Shown: positions 17,323-25,717 of the stretch, in pieces
Numbering within the stretch: position 1 is the stretch's first letter
Layout of the letters: each line of letters starts with the position of its first letter
NCBI GenBank assembly: GCA_937898545.1
Contig: CALEJV010000003.1
Span: forward strand, 248,001-312,000
Origin: an uncultured Candidatus Saccharibacteria bacterium
Lineage (GTDB): Bacteria; Patescibacteriota; Saccharimonadia; Saccharimonadales; Saccharimonadaceae
Direction of reading: 5' to 3'
DNA: 64,000 nucleotides
Translations under genes and position numbers: made by a program
Notes under the pieces: model-generated
Seen by the model: the letters and a program-made list of their open reading frames with translations, nothing else
What the model was told of the DNA's origin: nothing
The model's database searches: none

Positions 17323-18020
17323 ATGTGTGGGATATCCTTTTTGGCGACAAGCGCTATCTCTTCTTGTGGCGCGGCCTAGAAGTGACCATCCTCCTGACCG
17401 TCTTTTCGACGATCATTGGGCTTGTGATTGGCCTGGTTGTCGCTCTTATGCAGCAGTCTGCCTGGCAGCCATTTCGCACCTCCAAACTACATCGCTTCCA
17501 GCGCTGGCGGCCATGGGTGAGCTTAGCCAATGCTTATACCACGGTCATTCGTGGCACACCCGCTTTGGTGCAGCTACTCATTATGTATTACGTGGTATTT
17601 GGCTCTTACCGTGGGGTGCCCAAGCTGTGGATTGCAAGCCTCGCCTTTGGTATCAACAGTGGTGCGTACATTGCTGAGATTATTCGCGGCGGGATCGAAA
17701 GTATCGACAACGGACAAGTCGAAGCGGCGCGCTCGCTTGGCTTGAGTCGCTGGCAAACCATGCGTTATATCATTCTGCCTCAAGCGCTCAAGCAGTCATT
17801 GCCGTCACTGATCAGCGAGGGGATTTCGCTCCTCAAGGAGACATCAGTCGTTGGTTGGATTGGTATGAACGATCTGATGCGTGGTGCTGATAATATCCGC
17901 TTCCAAACGGCCACCGCCTTTGAATCGCTCTTTGCCGCTGCAATGATTTACCTCGCCCTCACCACGCTATTTACGTGGGTGATGAATCGAGTAGAGAGGA
18001 GGCTTAAAGCGCATGATTAA
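17319..18020 (+). CDS. polar amino-acid ABC transporter, permease
   Basis: 233 residues, about five membrane segments. The His/Glu/Gln/Arg/opine permease family is shown by VIRGTPALVQLLIMYY and by the EAA loop EAARSLGLSRWQTMRYIILPQA, which docks onto the ATPase. ATG overlaps the TGA of the binding-protein gene, and its own end overlaps the ATPase start by 8 nt, indicating translational coupling. A single permease gene implies a homodimeric channel. Confidence 0.92.
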   Translation: MNVWDILFGDKRYLFLWRGLEVTILLTVFSTIIGLVIGLVVALMQQSAWQPFRTSKLHRFQRWRPWVSLANAYTTVIRGTPALVQLLIMYYVVFGSYRGVPKLWIASLAFGINSGAYIAEIIRGGIESIDNGQVEAARSLGLSRWQTMRYIILPQALKQSLPSLISEGISLLKETSVVGWIGMNDLMRGADNIRFQTATAFESLFAAAMIYLALTTLFTWVMNRVERRLKAHD

Positions 18021-18741
18021 TATCAAGCAACTCCGCAAGCACTACGGCAACAATTATGTTTTGCGCGGCATTAACCTGACAATCAAGCGGGGAGAGGTTG
18101 TGGTTCTCTTGGGCTCGAGTGGTGGTGGCAAAAGCACGCTGCTTCGCTGTATTAATATGATCGAGACACCGACGAGCGGGGAAGTGTGGGTGGACGGCAT
18201 TGAGATGACCAACCCAGCGACCGATCTTAACAAAGCCCGGACTGAGCTTGGCATGGTTTTCCAACAGTTTAACCTCTTTCCGCACATGACCGTGCTTGAA
18301 AATATCATGCTTGCACCACTCAAGGTACGCAAACTATCAAGAGCCAAAGCTAAGCGTCAGGCGCTTCAAATGCTCGATCTGGTTGGCCTTCGCGCCAAAG
18401 CCCAAGAATACCCAAGTCATCTCTCGGGTGGGCAAAAGCAGCGGGTAGCGATTGCTCGTGCCTTGGCAATGCAGCCAAAAGTCTTGCTCTTTGATGAGCC
18501 AACGAGTGCACTCGACCCTGAGATGGTTGATGAGGTACTAGCGGTTATTAAGCACCTTGCCGAAACAGGGATCACAATGATCGTCGTCACACACGAGATG
18601 TCATTTGCGCGCGATGTCGCATCGCGGATTGTCTTCCTTGACGGGGGTAAGATTATTGAAGATGGTACACCAGTGCAGGTCATTACTCACTCCGCACAGC
18701 CAAAAGTTCGCACCTTCTTTGCCGCACTCAGTAATAATTGA
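18013..18741 (+). CDS. polar amino-acid ABC transporter, ATP-binding protein
   Basis: 242 residues, a GlnQ/HisP-type ATPase. Walker A GSSGGGKST, Q-loop in MVFQQFNLFPHMTVLENI, signature LSGGQKQR, Walker B VLLFDEPTSALDP and the switch histidine in VVTHEMSFA are all intact. The Walker A has SSGGGKS where SGSGKS is commonest. It is the last gene of the three-gene importer and powers uptake. An amino-acid importer is expected in an organism that lacks biosynthesis and depends on a host. Confidence 0.94.
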   Translation: MINIKQLRKHYGNNYVLRGINLTIKRGEVVVLLGSSGGGKSTLLRCINMIETPTSGEVWVDGIEMTNPATDLNKARTELGMVFQQFNLFPHMTVLENIMLAPLKVRKLSRAKAKRQALQMLDLVGLRAKAQEYPSHLSGGQKQRVAIARALAMQPKVLLFDEPTSALDPEMVDEVLAVIKHLAETGITMIVVTHEMSFARDVASRIVFLDGGKIIEDGTPVQVITHSAQPKVRTFFAALSNN

Positions 18742-18781
18742 TACATCCCTCTATGCTATAATGCGCCTAAGGAGGAATAGT

Positions 18782-19546
18782 ATGTCAGATACAATACAGC
18801 GATTCAAAACACTCTTTGCTGGGAGCGGTGTCGACTACGTAGAATGCGAAGTCGTTAATGCAACGCAGCACTATCTACAGCTACGTGAGCAAGGCAAATG
18901 CGAGGGATTCACGCCAGTGATTGTAACGCTCGATGACCTCATCCTGGATGAGATAACAGAAGGCTTAGAGAACGCTGGCGTCCAGACAGTCCCCGAGCTT
19001 GTGCGGCGCACCATGGAAGCATCGCAGGCAGTTGATGTACCAGCCTTCTTTGCTCACGTTGCACAAGAGCTGCCAGCTGAAACAGCGAAAAAGGCTCAGC
19101 GCGCTTCTACTGTGGATGACTATTTTGCGTCGGGCTTCTTGGCGTCACCTGATGACGATGACCCTATTACAGTTGACTTCATCAGCCCATTCCAGGCAGA
19201 TAGCGACAATCCGGTTATTATTATCAAACTACCAACCACAGTGCCGTATGAGGCATTAGCCTACCTCTGTATGGGTGGCTGGAATGATTGTCCCAAGCCA
19301 GCCATCCAGGTGGCGGTATCGCGCTATTGGTATGAGAAGTACGGTGCTGTGCCTGCCGCTATCAGCCATGATACTGTTGAGTATTACGTCGAGCGTCCAC
19401 CGCAGACCGATGCTGATGCTAAGGCAGTTGCCGTTGAGCTCTTCTATTTTTCATATGGCGACGCAGTCTATCAAGGGTCGGAGACCTTTGAAGCTTTGGC
19501 AAACCAGGTATATAGCAGTCGACAGTGGTATGTTTGGTGGGACTAG
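18782..19546 (+). CDS. DUF4253-domain protein
   Basis: 254 residues, cytosolic. The C-terminal domain (about 155-254) shows LCMGGWNDCPKP, VSRYWYEKYGAVP, YYVERPP and the ending WYVWWD, a pattern recognised as DUF4253. The N-terminal 150 residues are not recognised. Function is unknown; DUF4253 proteins are found in Actinobacteria and others. The start at 18782 is fixed by AAGGAGGA 8 nt upstream and a TATAAT at about 18758. It follows the ABC operon but has its own promoter. Confidence 0.8.
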   Translation: MSDTIQRFKTLFAGSGVDYVECEVVNATQHYLQLREQGKCEGFTPVIVTLDDLILDEITEGLENAGVQTVPELVRRTMEASQAVDVPAFFAHVAQELPAETAKKAQRASTVDDYFASGFLASPDDDDPITVDFISPFQADSDNPVIIIKLPTTVPYEALAYLCMGGWNDCPKPAIQVAVSRYWYEKYGAVPAAISHDTVEYYVERPPQTDADAKAVAVELFYFSYGDAVYQGSETFEALANQVYSSRQWYVWWD

Positions 19547-19573
19547 CTACTTTACTTTTTTGCCACCGCACCC

Positions 19574-19677
19574 TATAATAAATCCTAACGCGCGACGCGT
19601 TTTGTCGTAGTGTCTCTACTCCGGCAAGTAGCTCGCGTCGTACCAAATATTAACATAAGTAAGGAGTACTTACCTAC
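19574..19677 (+). promoter_or_regulatory. tuf promoter and structured leader
   Basis: A TATAAT box near 19575 is followed by a leader of about 95 nt. Within it GACGCG pairs with CGCGTC about 40 nt later, enclosing a small GTAG/CTAC hairpin. The leader ends with the Shine-Dalgarno AAGGAG before ATG 19678. No known riboswitch class fits. Confidence 0.45.
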
Positions 19678-20862
19678 ATGGCAGATTTCGATCGAAGTAA
19701 GCCACACATTAACGTTGGTACTATGGGTCACGTCGACCACGGTAAAACAACGTTAACGGCTGCCATCACTCACGTGTTGGCAAAGCGTCTTCCAAGCGAT
19801 GTAAACAAGCCTCGCAACTACGAAGACATCGACAACGCTCCTGAGGAGAAGCAACGCGGTATTACCATCGCCAGCTCCCACCAGGAATACGAGTCGGAGA
19901 AGCGCCACTACGCGCACGTTGACATGCCAGGTCACGCCGACTATGTCAAGAACATGATTACTGGTGCCGCTCAGATTGACGGTGCTGTGCTAGTGGTTGC
20001 CGCCAACGACGGTCCATTGCCACAGACACGCGAGCACGTGCTGCTTGCTCACCAGGTTGGTGTGCCAAAGATCGTCGTCTTCCTCAACAAGATGGACTTG
20101 GCCGACCCAGAGTTGGTTGAGCTAGTTGAGATGGACGTCCGCGAGCTGCTCACCAAGAACGGCTACGATGGCGACAACGCACCAATCATCAAGGGTTCTG
20201 CCACCAAGGCGCTCGAGGGCGACACCGAGGCAGAAGACGCCGTGATGGAGCTGGTGGCTGCTATGGACGACTACTTCGAGTTGCCTCAGCGCGACCTCGA
20301 CAAGCCATTCTTGATGCCAATCGAGGATGTCTTCTCGATCAAGGGTCGTGGTACAGTTGCAACTGGCCGTATCGAGCAGGGTGTCATCAAGATCAACGAC
20401 CCAGTAGAGATTGTTGGTCTTAAGCCAACTCAGACCTCTGTCGTGACTGGTGTTGAAGCCTTCAAGAAGAGCCTCGACCAAGGTCAGGCAGGTGACAACG
20501 CTGGTCTGTTGCTGCGCGGTATCGAGCGCACCCAGATCGAGCGCGGTCAGGTGATTGTCGCTCCAGGCACACTCACCCCACACACCGAGTTTGAGGCGGA
20601 AGTCTACATCCTTAAGAAGGAAGAGGGTGGCCGCCACACACCATTTAGCAAGGGCTACAAGCCACAGTTCTACTTCCGCACAACGGACGTGACTGGTGAG
20701 ATTGAGCTCCCTGCCGACAAGGAAATGGTGATGCCAGGCGACCAAGTAACCTTCAAGGTGACCTTGAACGCCCCAATCGCTATGGACAAGGGTCAAGACT
20801 TCGCTATCCGCGAAGGTGGCCGTACAGTCGGTGCCGGTGTTGTGACTAACATCGTCAAGTAG
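19678..20862 (+). CDS. tuf: translation elongation factor Tu
   Basis: 394 residues, full length. G1 GHVDHGKTT, switch I RGITI, G3 DMPGHADY (usually DCPGHADY, one Cys fewer), G4 NKMD, and domains II and III ending GGRTVGAGVVT. It delivers aminoacyl-tRNA to the ribosome. Codon use is strongly biased to C-ending codons, as expected for a very highly expressed gene. It has a single-gene unit with its own leader and a strong terminator. Confidence 0.98.
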   Translation: MADFDRSKPHINVGTMGHVDHGKTTLTAAITHVLAKRLPSDVNKPRNYEDIDNAPEEKQRGITIASSHQEYESEKRHYAHVDMPGHADYVKNMITGAAQIDGAVLVVAANDGPLPQTREHVLLAHQVGVPKIVVFLNKMDLADPELVELVEMDVRELLTKNGYDGDNAPIIKGSATKALEGDTEAEDAVMELVAAMDDYFELPQRDLDKPFLMPIEDVFSIKGRGTVATGRIEQGVIKINDPVEIVGLKPTQTSVVTGVEAFKKSLDQGQAGDNAGLLLRGIERTQIERGQVIVAPGTLTPHTEFEAEVYILKKEEGGRHTPFSKGYKPQFYFRTTDVTGEIELPADKEMVMPGDQVTFKVTLNAPIAMDKGQDFAIREGGRTVGAGVVTNIVK

Positions 20863-20884
20863 TTTGCATAGTACTCGCAAACTC

Positions 20885-20918
20885 ACAAAAATACCTCCCA
20901 CAGGGGAGGTATTTTTGT
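20885..20918. terminator. tuf terminator
   Basis: ACAAAAATACCTCC paired with GGAGGTATTTTTGT, followed by more T residues. It has A-tract and T-tract symmetry, so it could act on both strands. Confidence 0.92.
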
Positions 20919-20948
20919 TTTTTATACAAAAGATGATATGATACCGTC

Positions 20949-22373
20949 ATGAACTATACTATCACGAAGCATACCACCACGCAGGGTTTGCCTATCTGGC
21001 TGGTCGACACTCCTGACGCAACAACGATTCAAACTACCATTGCCGTACGGGCAGGGTATGAGTACGCTGGTGACGCTCGCATCTACGAAGCACCACGTAT
21101 CGTCCAGCACATCTTGACCCAAACCATGAATGATAACCACATTGGCGCGTCGGCGTGTATCTACCAAGATCGGCTGCAGCATTTTGTGGCTTATTCACTT
21201 CAGGCAGAGAGCGCACCGCAGTTTGCTACAAAGCTAGGTCACATGATACATAGCCTCTACCAAACACGTATTACGCGCAACGCCTTCCAGACTGCTAAAA
21301 AGCGCACGCTTGCCGAGCTTACCAAAGAAGAGCATGATATTGATGCTGCACTGATGAGCGACAACCAGTACCAGATGTTTGGACGACCAAAGCTCGCACA
21401 GCGCACTCAATCAGCAACTGATATATCACTAAGAGATGCGCAGCGATTTTACGGGATGTTTTATACACTAGCTAACAGTGACATTGTTATCACTGCTAAT
21501 ATGCACGCGCCTGATTGGGATGAGACGGTAATTCTGCAGGCGATTGAGCAAGCCTGTGATGGTGCCGCGGTCGGGCAGCGATTTCCGCTCTATCAAATGA
21601 GCTATCTTAAGACAATGACTCAACAAGATCGCTATGGGACAATTATCGTGCCGCAACTCTCAGCAAAACGTTTTCAGTTTAATGGCGTGTTGCATACGAT
21701 CGGCTTTCACGGGTTTCGTCTCAACTTTGCGCAAGATCCACTGATGGAGATGAGCGCTCGGATGCTTGCAGAATGTATATTGGTACTGTTTACCATGCCC
21801 AATCGATTAGGTGACTCTTTCAAAGACCACCCCTTATATCAAGCACGGTGTGCTGCAAAATACTGCACGATATTTAGTAAGAATGATATGGCTGTCCGCG
21901 AAACTGGCCAGTCATATCGCTTTATCATTCATTACATCGTCGAAGACAGTGATATGCCGCTGTTTGAGGAAAAGCTATGGCAAGGGCTGCAAAAGCTTGC
22001 AAATGAAGGAGTGCCACCCGAGGTATTTGAGATTGCTCAGCAAGCAGTATCATGGCGGATCGACAATGAGACAAAGGCAGAGCGCTTTCATCAGTGGGTG
22101 ACTCGACAAATTATTAAACGGTTTAAGGACGAAGACCCGGTAGTGAGCTATGATGACATCGTTCGTGCATGCCGGGAAATACGACCAGAGACTGTGACAC
22201 TTGCTGCAAAAACCGCATTGCTTAAGAACTGGGTATTTAACACTCACATGACGATCGAGAATGACTGCCAATCTATCGCACGGACAATCTACGATGCTAT
22301 GGAGTCAGCATTAATTACGCTTGATGATATCCCAGGCAGGCTATCAGCAGAGGAGTTTGAGCAGGTAGCGTAA
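20949..22373 (+). CDS. M16 (insulinase/pitrilysin)-like protein without the zinc motif
   Basis: 474 residues. The domain pattern resembles an M16 processing peptidase: an N-terminal strand LPIWLVDTPDATTIQTTIAVRAGYEY, then a helix at the usual active-site place, a TLAELTKEEHDID helix, and a second lobe from about residue 215. The expected HxxEH is replaced by RIVQH (EAPRIVQHILTQ), so the first His and the catalytic Glu are missing. It would not be an active zinc peptidase. A TATGAT box (20937-20942) lies 6 nt before the ATG, with no Shine-Dalgarno. The homology is by pattern only; an unrelated alpha/beta protein remains possible. Confidence 0.55.
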   Translation: MNYTITKHTTTQGLPIWLVDTPDATTIQTTIAVRAGYEYAGDARIYEAPRIVQHILTQTMNDNHIGASACIYQDRLQHFVAYSLQAESAPQFATKLGHMIHSLYQTRITRNAFQTAKKRTLAELTKEEHDIDAALMSDNQYQMFGRPKLAQRTQSATDISLRDAQRFYGMFYTLANSDIVITANMHAPDWDETVILQAIEQACDGAAVGQRFPLYQMSYLKTMTQQDRYGTIIVPQLSAKRFQFNGVLHTIGFHGFRLNFAQDPLMEMSARMLAECILVLFTMPNRLGDSFKDHPLYQARCAAKYCTIFSKNDMAVRETGQSYRFIIHYIVEDSDMPLFEEKLWQGLQKLANEGVPPEVFEIAQQAVSWRIDNETKAERFHQWVTRQIIKRFKDEDPVVSYDDIVRACREIRPETVTLAAKTALLKNWVFNTHMTIENDCQSIARTIYDAMESALITLDDIPGRLSAEEFEQVA

Positions 22374-22389
22374 ATAAAGGATAAATAAA

Positions 22390-22428
22390 AATCAAAAAGA
22401 GTGATAGTTGTTATCACTCTTTTTGATT
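22390..22428. terminator. bidirectional terminator between the M16-like gene and rpsJ
   Basis: A perfect 17-bp stem (AATCAAAAAGAGTGATA and its complement) with a 5-nt loop, located between convergent genes. Confidence 0.93.
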
Positions 22429-22446
22429 AACCAGCGTATAGCGGTG

Positions 22447-22767
22447 CTACATCCGGATCTCGACATCCACGCCAGCTGGCAAGCTGAGATTGTGGAGGTT
22501 GTCGATCGTCTTGGGTGTGGCGTTGGTGATATCAATCAAGCGCTTGTGGACGCGCATCTCGAATGTCTCACCGCCAGTCTTGTATACGTGTGGGCTTTTT
22601 ACTACCGTGTAGCTGCTGCGCCGCGTTGGTAGTGGCACAGGACCTGCGACGTTTGCGCCAGTGCGCAGAGCGGTGTCGATAATTTGCTTGGCTGATTGGT
22701 CGATCACCTTGTGGTCGTATGCCTTGAGGCGAATCCGAATCTTGAGCCCTTGGTTGTTTTGAGCCAT
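22447..22767 (-). CDS. rpsJ: 30S ribosomal protein S10
   Basis: 106 residues. KIRIRLKAYDHKVID, the VAGPVPLPTRRSSYTVVKSPHVYK block and the C-terminal VDVEIRM are standard S10, which also forms the NusE antitermination factor. The start at 22767 has GGAGG 6 nt upstream. It stands alone on the minus strand with a TATAAT on that strand at 22853-22858 and a leader of about 80 nt. In most bacteria rpsJ heads the S10 operon; here it is detached and opposite to the secY cluster. Confidence 0.96.
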   Translation of the reverse strand: MAQNNQGLKIRIRLKAYDHKVIDQSAKQIIDTALRTGANVAGPVPLPTRRSSYTVVKSPHVYKTGGETFEMRVHKRLIDITNATPKTIDNLHNLSLPAGVDVEIRM

Positions 22768-23022
22768 TGCTCCTCCTTTTATGTGCAACTCTGTAACTTT
22801 AGCAAGATCGAAACAAGCTAAATTATCAGAGTAAATTAATAATACATCTAGCATTATATCATGAGAATAGTCTGTATCCGAACATCAGCTACAAAAGCAC
22901 GAATCTCTCGCATATTTTTGAGCTTAAAGCCGGATTGACAACTGACCCTTTCGCTTCTGAGGCAATTCGTGTATACTGTACTAGATATAGCGTTTAGTAG
23001 TTAGTGGCAAAAGGGACAATAT

Positions 23023-24498
23023 ATGAACTGGAAGATTATTCTTCGATCGCTCAAAAATAAAGACATGCAAAAACGCCTTGGTATCGTGCTAGGGCTCATC
23101 GTCGCCTATCGTTTCTTGGCGCACGTGCCAGTGCCGTTGGCCGAACCAAGCCGACTCAAGGATATTATCCAGAACGTCGTATCGGCGAGTGACTTTGGTG
23201 GCTTCTTAAACATCCTGACTGGTGGAGCATTGGCCCAACTGTCTATCGTTTTGATCGGCCTTGGGCCGTTTATTAACGCCAGCATTATTACCCAGCTCCT
23301 TACCAAAGCCATCCCAAGCCTTGAGGAGATGCACAAAGATGGTGAGTCAGGCCGACGCAAGATCAATCAGTGGACGCGTATCGCTAGTGTGCCGCTGGCG
23401 ATTGCTCAATCGATCGGTATCATCTACTTTTTGCGCCAATCAGTCTTGGCTGGGAGCACAACCGGTACAGTAGCTGGTTCGCTCCATGAGTGGATTGTTG
23501 CCGTAACGGCACTGACTGCTGGGTCGCTACTCTTGATGTGGCTTGGCGAGCTGATGACAGAGCAGGGCGTTGGTAATGGTATTAGCCTACTCATCTTCGC
23601 TAGTGTGATTAGCCAGCTGCCAACCACCTTTGGGTCGATCTACTCATCGCTCTTTAATACTCAGAATGGTTCGCTCAGCGTCTTTGGCTGGTTCTCACTA
23701 CCCGTTAACCCGACAACCTTCTGGACAGTAGTTATCCTCGGGACAATCGGCCTCATCCTACTTTATCTCCTCGTTAAGATTAACGAAGCACAGCGCATTG
23801 TCACGATCAATTATGCCAAGCGGGTTGGCGGCAATAGCTCGTATGGTGGCATTAAGAGTATCTTGCCTATCAAGCTCATCGCTGCGGGTGTGGTACCAGT
23901 TATTTTTGCAGTGGCATTCCTCAGCTTGCCAGCTTTTGTGGGGCAGCTATTACATGCGACACCTGGTGCAAATCAGCAATTAGCAAATAACCTTATCCAG
24001 TGGTTCCAGGCACCGACCGCTCAAACATACGCCACCGGTGGCTTGACAGTGCTTATTTACCCATCGATCTACTTCTTACTCGTCATTGCCTTTACCTACT
24101 TCTATACTGGTATCGTCTTTAATGCGAGTGAGATTACGGAGAGTCTTGAAAACCAAGGCGGCTTCATTGAAGGGATTCGCCCTGGCCCAACCACTGAAAA
24201 ATATCTGTCACGCACCGTCAATCGGCTTAACCTGTTTGGGTCGCTTGCCCTGGGGATCATCGCCATCATTCCGTTTGCGATCGACTACGTCTTTGCGCAG
24301 CTTGGCATTAATGCTAATAACATGGCAATCGGTGGTACGAGCCTGCTCATTGTCGTCACAGTTGGCCTCGAGACACTCCGTCAGATTAACTCACGAGCGC
24401 TGATGGTAACATATGACGACTTCTCAGTCGATGACCTTGATACTAAGCCAAAGAAGCGCGGCTTACTCGGCCGGCGGCGTACTGCCGCAAAGGCATAA
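23023..24498 (+). CDS. secY: Sec translocase subunit SecY
   Basis: 491 residues with about ten membrane segments, somewhat longer than the 430-440 typical length. SecY hallmarks: GLGPFINASIITQLL in TM2, GNGISLLIFASVI, and the cytoplasmic EAQRIVTINYAKRVGG loop and GFIEGIRPG. It forms the protein-conducting channel with SecE (44273-44632). A TATACT box near 22970 gives a leader of about 45 nt; the Shine-Dalgarno is weak. The adenylate kinase and map genes that often follow secY are absent. Confidence 0.96.
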   Translation: MNWKIILRSLKNKDMQKRLGIVLGLIVAYRFLAHVPVPLAEPSRLKDIIQNVVSASDFGGFLNILTGGALAQLSIVLIGLGPFINASIITQLLTKAIPSLEEMHKDGESGRRKINQWTRIASVPLAIAQSIGIIYFLRQSVLAGSTTGTVAGSLHEWIVAVTALTAGSLLLMWLGELMTEQGVGNGISLLIFASVISQLPTTFGSIYSSLFNTQNGSLSVFGWFSLPVNPTTFWTVVILGTIGLILLYLLVKINEAQRIVTINYAKRVGGNSSYGGIKSILPIKLIAAGVVPVIFAVAFLSLPAFVGQLLHATPGANQQLANNLIQWFQAPTAQTYATGGLTVLIYPSIYFLLVIAFTYFYTGIVFNASEITESLENQGGFIEGIRPGPTTEKYLSRTVNRLNLFGSLALGIIAIIPFAIDYVFAQLGINANNMAIGGTSLLIVVTVGLETLRQINSRALMVTYDDFSVDDLDTKPKKRGLLGRRRTAAKA

Positions 24499-24520
24499 AG
24501 GCTATCACTAGTATATCTCA

Positions 24521-24558
24521 CAAAAATACCGCCACCTCTGTCTGTGACGGTATTTTTG
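24521..24558. terminator. secY terminator
   Basis: CAAAAATACCG paired with CGGTATTTTTG around an internal loop, A- and T-tracts on each side. It separates secY from the downstream ribosomal genes, which need their own promoter. Confidence 0.88.
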
Positions 24559-24640
24559 ATATGGTATTCTATAATAATTCGTTCATGAGCCTTTAGAACG
24601 TGCGCTATGAGTGGCATAGTGTTCTATCATTGCAATTCAA

Positions 24641-24810
24641 TATAGAAGGGGGAGGATGCAGAACCGTAGCGGGATAGAGGCTGTTGAATAATGGTGAGCT
24701 TTTAAGCCTATACGTCGTGAAAGCCTAGGGGGTGCTATGTTTAGAAGTTGCTTATCGCAAAAGCTACCTCTCTTACGGCTCCATTCTGACATAAGAATAG
24801 TGCCATCCAT
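24641..24810. ncRNA. candidate structured RNA in the secY-infA gap
   Basis: The gap between secY and infA is about 400 nt with no open frame worth calling. Complementary blocks lie at its two ends in nested order: GGATG (24654-24658) with CATCC (24804-24808), CAGAA (24659-24663) with TTCTG (24784-24788), and CCGTA (24664-24668) with TACGG (24774-24778). Inside, AGCTTTT and AAAAGCT are also complementary. Such a long rod with internal bulges resembles 6S-type RNA in outline, but no known consensus (6S, 4.5S, tmRNA, RNase P) was matched, and the strand is not certain. Confidence 0.3.
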
Positions 24811-24894
24811 AATCTCACAATAATTAATGCAAAAAGCTGGCTACTCCTCTTTACTCCTACAGAGAAATAGCGTATAATACGAAGCTGTATATCT

Positions 24895-25119
24895 ATGGCA
24901 AGTTCGAAAGAAGTTATCAAATTGCGCGGCAAGGTAGTGGAAGCACTGCCTAATACGCAATTTAAGGTAGAATTAGAGAACGGCCTAAGCATTATCGCTC
25001 ACATCAGCGGCAAGATGCGCAAGCATCACATCCGTTTGGTCCCAGGCGATACCGTGGAAGTCGAGTTAACCCCGTACGATCTCACGAAGGGCAGAATCGT
25101 CTTCCGCGCACGCGTTTAA
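24895..25119 (+). CDS. infA: translation initiation factor IF-1
   Basis: 74 residues, a single OB-fold. KEVIKLRGKVVEALPNTQFKVELENG and HISGKMRKHHIRLVPGDTVEVELTPYDLTKGRI are canonical. It occupies the ribosomal A site during initiation. A TATAAT box near 24873 begins the infA-rpmJ-rpsM-rpsK-rpsD-rpoA-rplQ-rplM-rpsI unit, with a leader of only about 16 nt. Confidence 0.97.
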   Translation: MASSKEVIKLRGKVVEALPNTQFKVELENGLSIIAHISGKMRKHHIRLVPGDTVEVELTPYDLTKGRIVFRARV

Positions 25120-25196
25120 TAACGTAGAGCGGCGGCCTGATATCACCGCTGTTCTCAGTAACGGCAGGTTTTTCCTGTAGGGAGATTTGTACGCTC

Positions 25197-25313
25197 ATGA
25201 AAGTTCGTGCGAGTGTCAAAAAGATCAGCCCCGATGATCAGCTGGTCCGGCGCAAAGGCCGACTCCGTGTCATCAACAAGAAAAAACCTAAGAATAAGCA
25301 AAGGCAGGGTTAA
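25197..25313 (+). CDS. rpmJ: 50S ribosomal protein L36, zinc-free form
   Basis: 38 residues. MKVRASVKK and the ending KQRQG identify L36. The four zinc ligands are replaced: Ser11, Asp14, Asn27 and an Asn in place of the His near the C terminus (PKNKQ). This is the Cys-lacking (C-) form of the protein. It lies between infA and rpsM, the conserved position, 2 nt before rpsM. The Shine-Dalgarno region is AGGGAGA about 12 nt upstream. Confidence 0.93.
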   Translation: MKVRASVKKISPDDQLVRRKGRLRVINKKKPKNKQRQG

Positions 25314-25315
25314 GC

Positions 25316-25702
25316 ATGGCTCGAATTGCTGGGGTAGTTATCCCATCAGACAAGCAAGTGCACATTGCTCTTACCTACATCCATGGTATTGGGCGCACGC
25401 TTGCTCGAGACATCCTTGCGGCGGCAAAGATTGAGCCGACCACTCGGGTGAAAGATCTCACCGAGGCTGAGGAGCAGAAACTTCGCGACATTATCGACAA
25501 AGATTATGTCACTGAAGGCGATCTGCAACGCCTGGTGACCAACAATATCAAACGCCTTAAAGACATTGGTGCATACCGCGGCTTGAGGCACAAAAATGGC
25601 TTGCCAACACGCGGTCAGCGCACTCGAACGAACGCACGAACTCGCAAGGGTAAGGCGATCGCCGTCGGCGGGGCACAGCCAAAGGCAGCAAGCAAGACGT
25701 AG
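25316..25702 (+). CDS. rpsM: 30S ribosomal protein S13
   Basis: 128 residues. ARIAGVVIPSDKQVHIALTYIHGIG, GAYRGLRHKNGLPTRGQRTRTNARTRKG are diagnostic. It contacts the P-site tRNA at the subunit head. Starts 2 nt after rpmJ; GGCAGGG upstream overlaps the end of rpmJ. Confidence 0.97.
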   Translation: MARIAGVVIPSDKQVHIALTYIHGIGRTLARDILAAAKIEPTTRVKDLTEAEEQKLRDIIDKDYVTEGDLQRLVTNNIKRLKDIGAYRGLRHKNGLPTRGQRTRTNARTRKGKAIAVGGAQPKAASKT

Positions 25703-25717
25703 GAGAAAGGACGAGAT

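Noticed and set aside
24641..24830. RNase P RNA, tmRNA or 4.5S RNA in the secY-infA gap
   Set aside because: The conserved cores of these RNAs (GAGGAAAGUC for RNase P, the tRNA-like ends of tmRNA, GGAAGGAAGCA for SRP) are not present.
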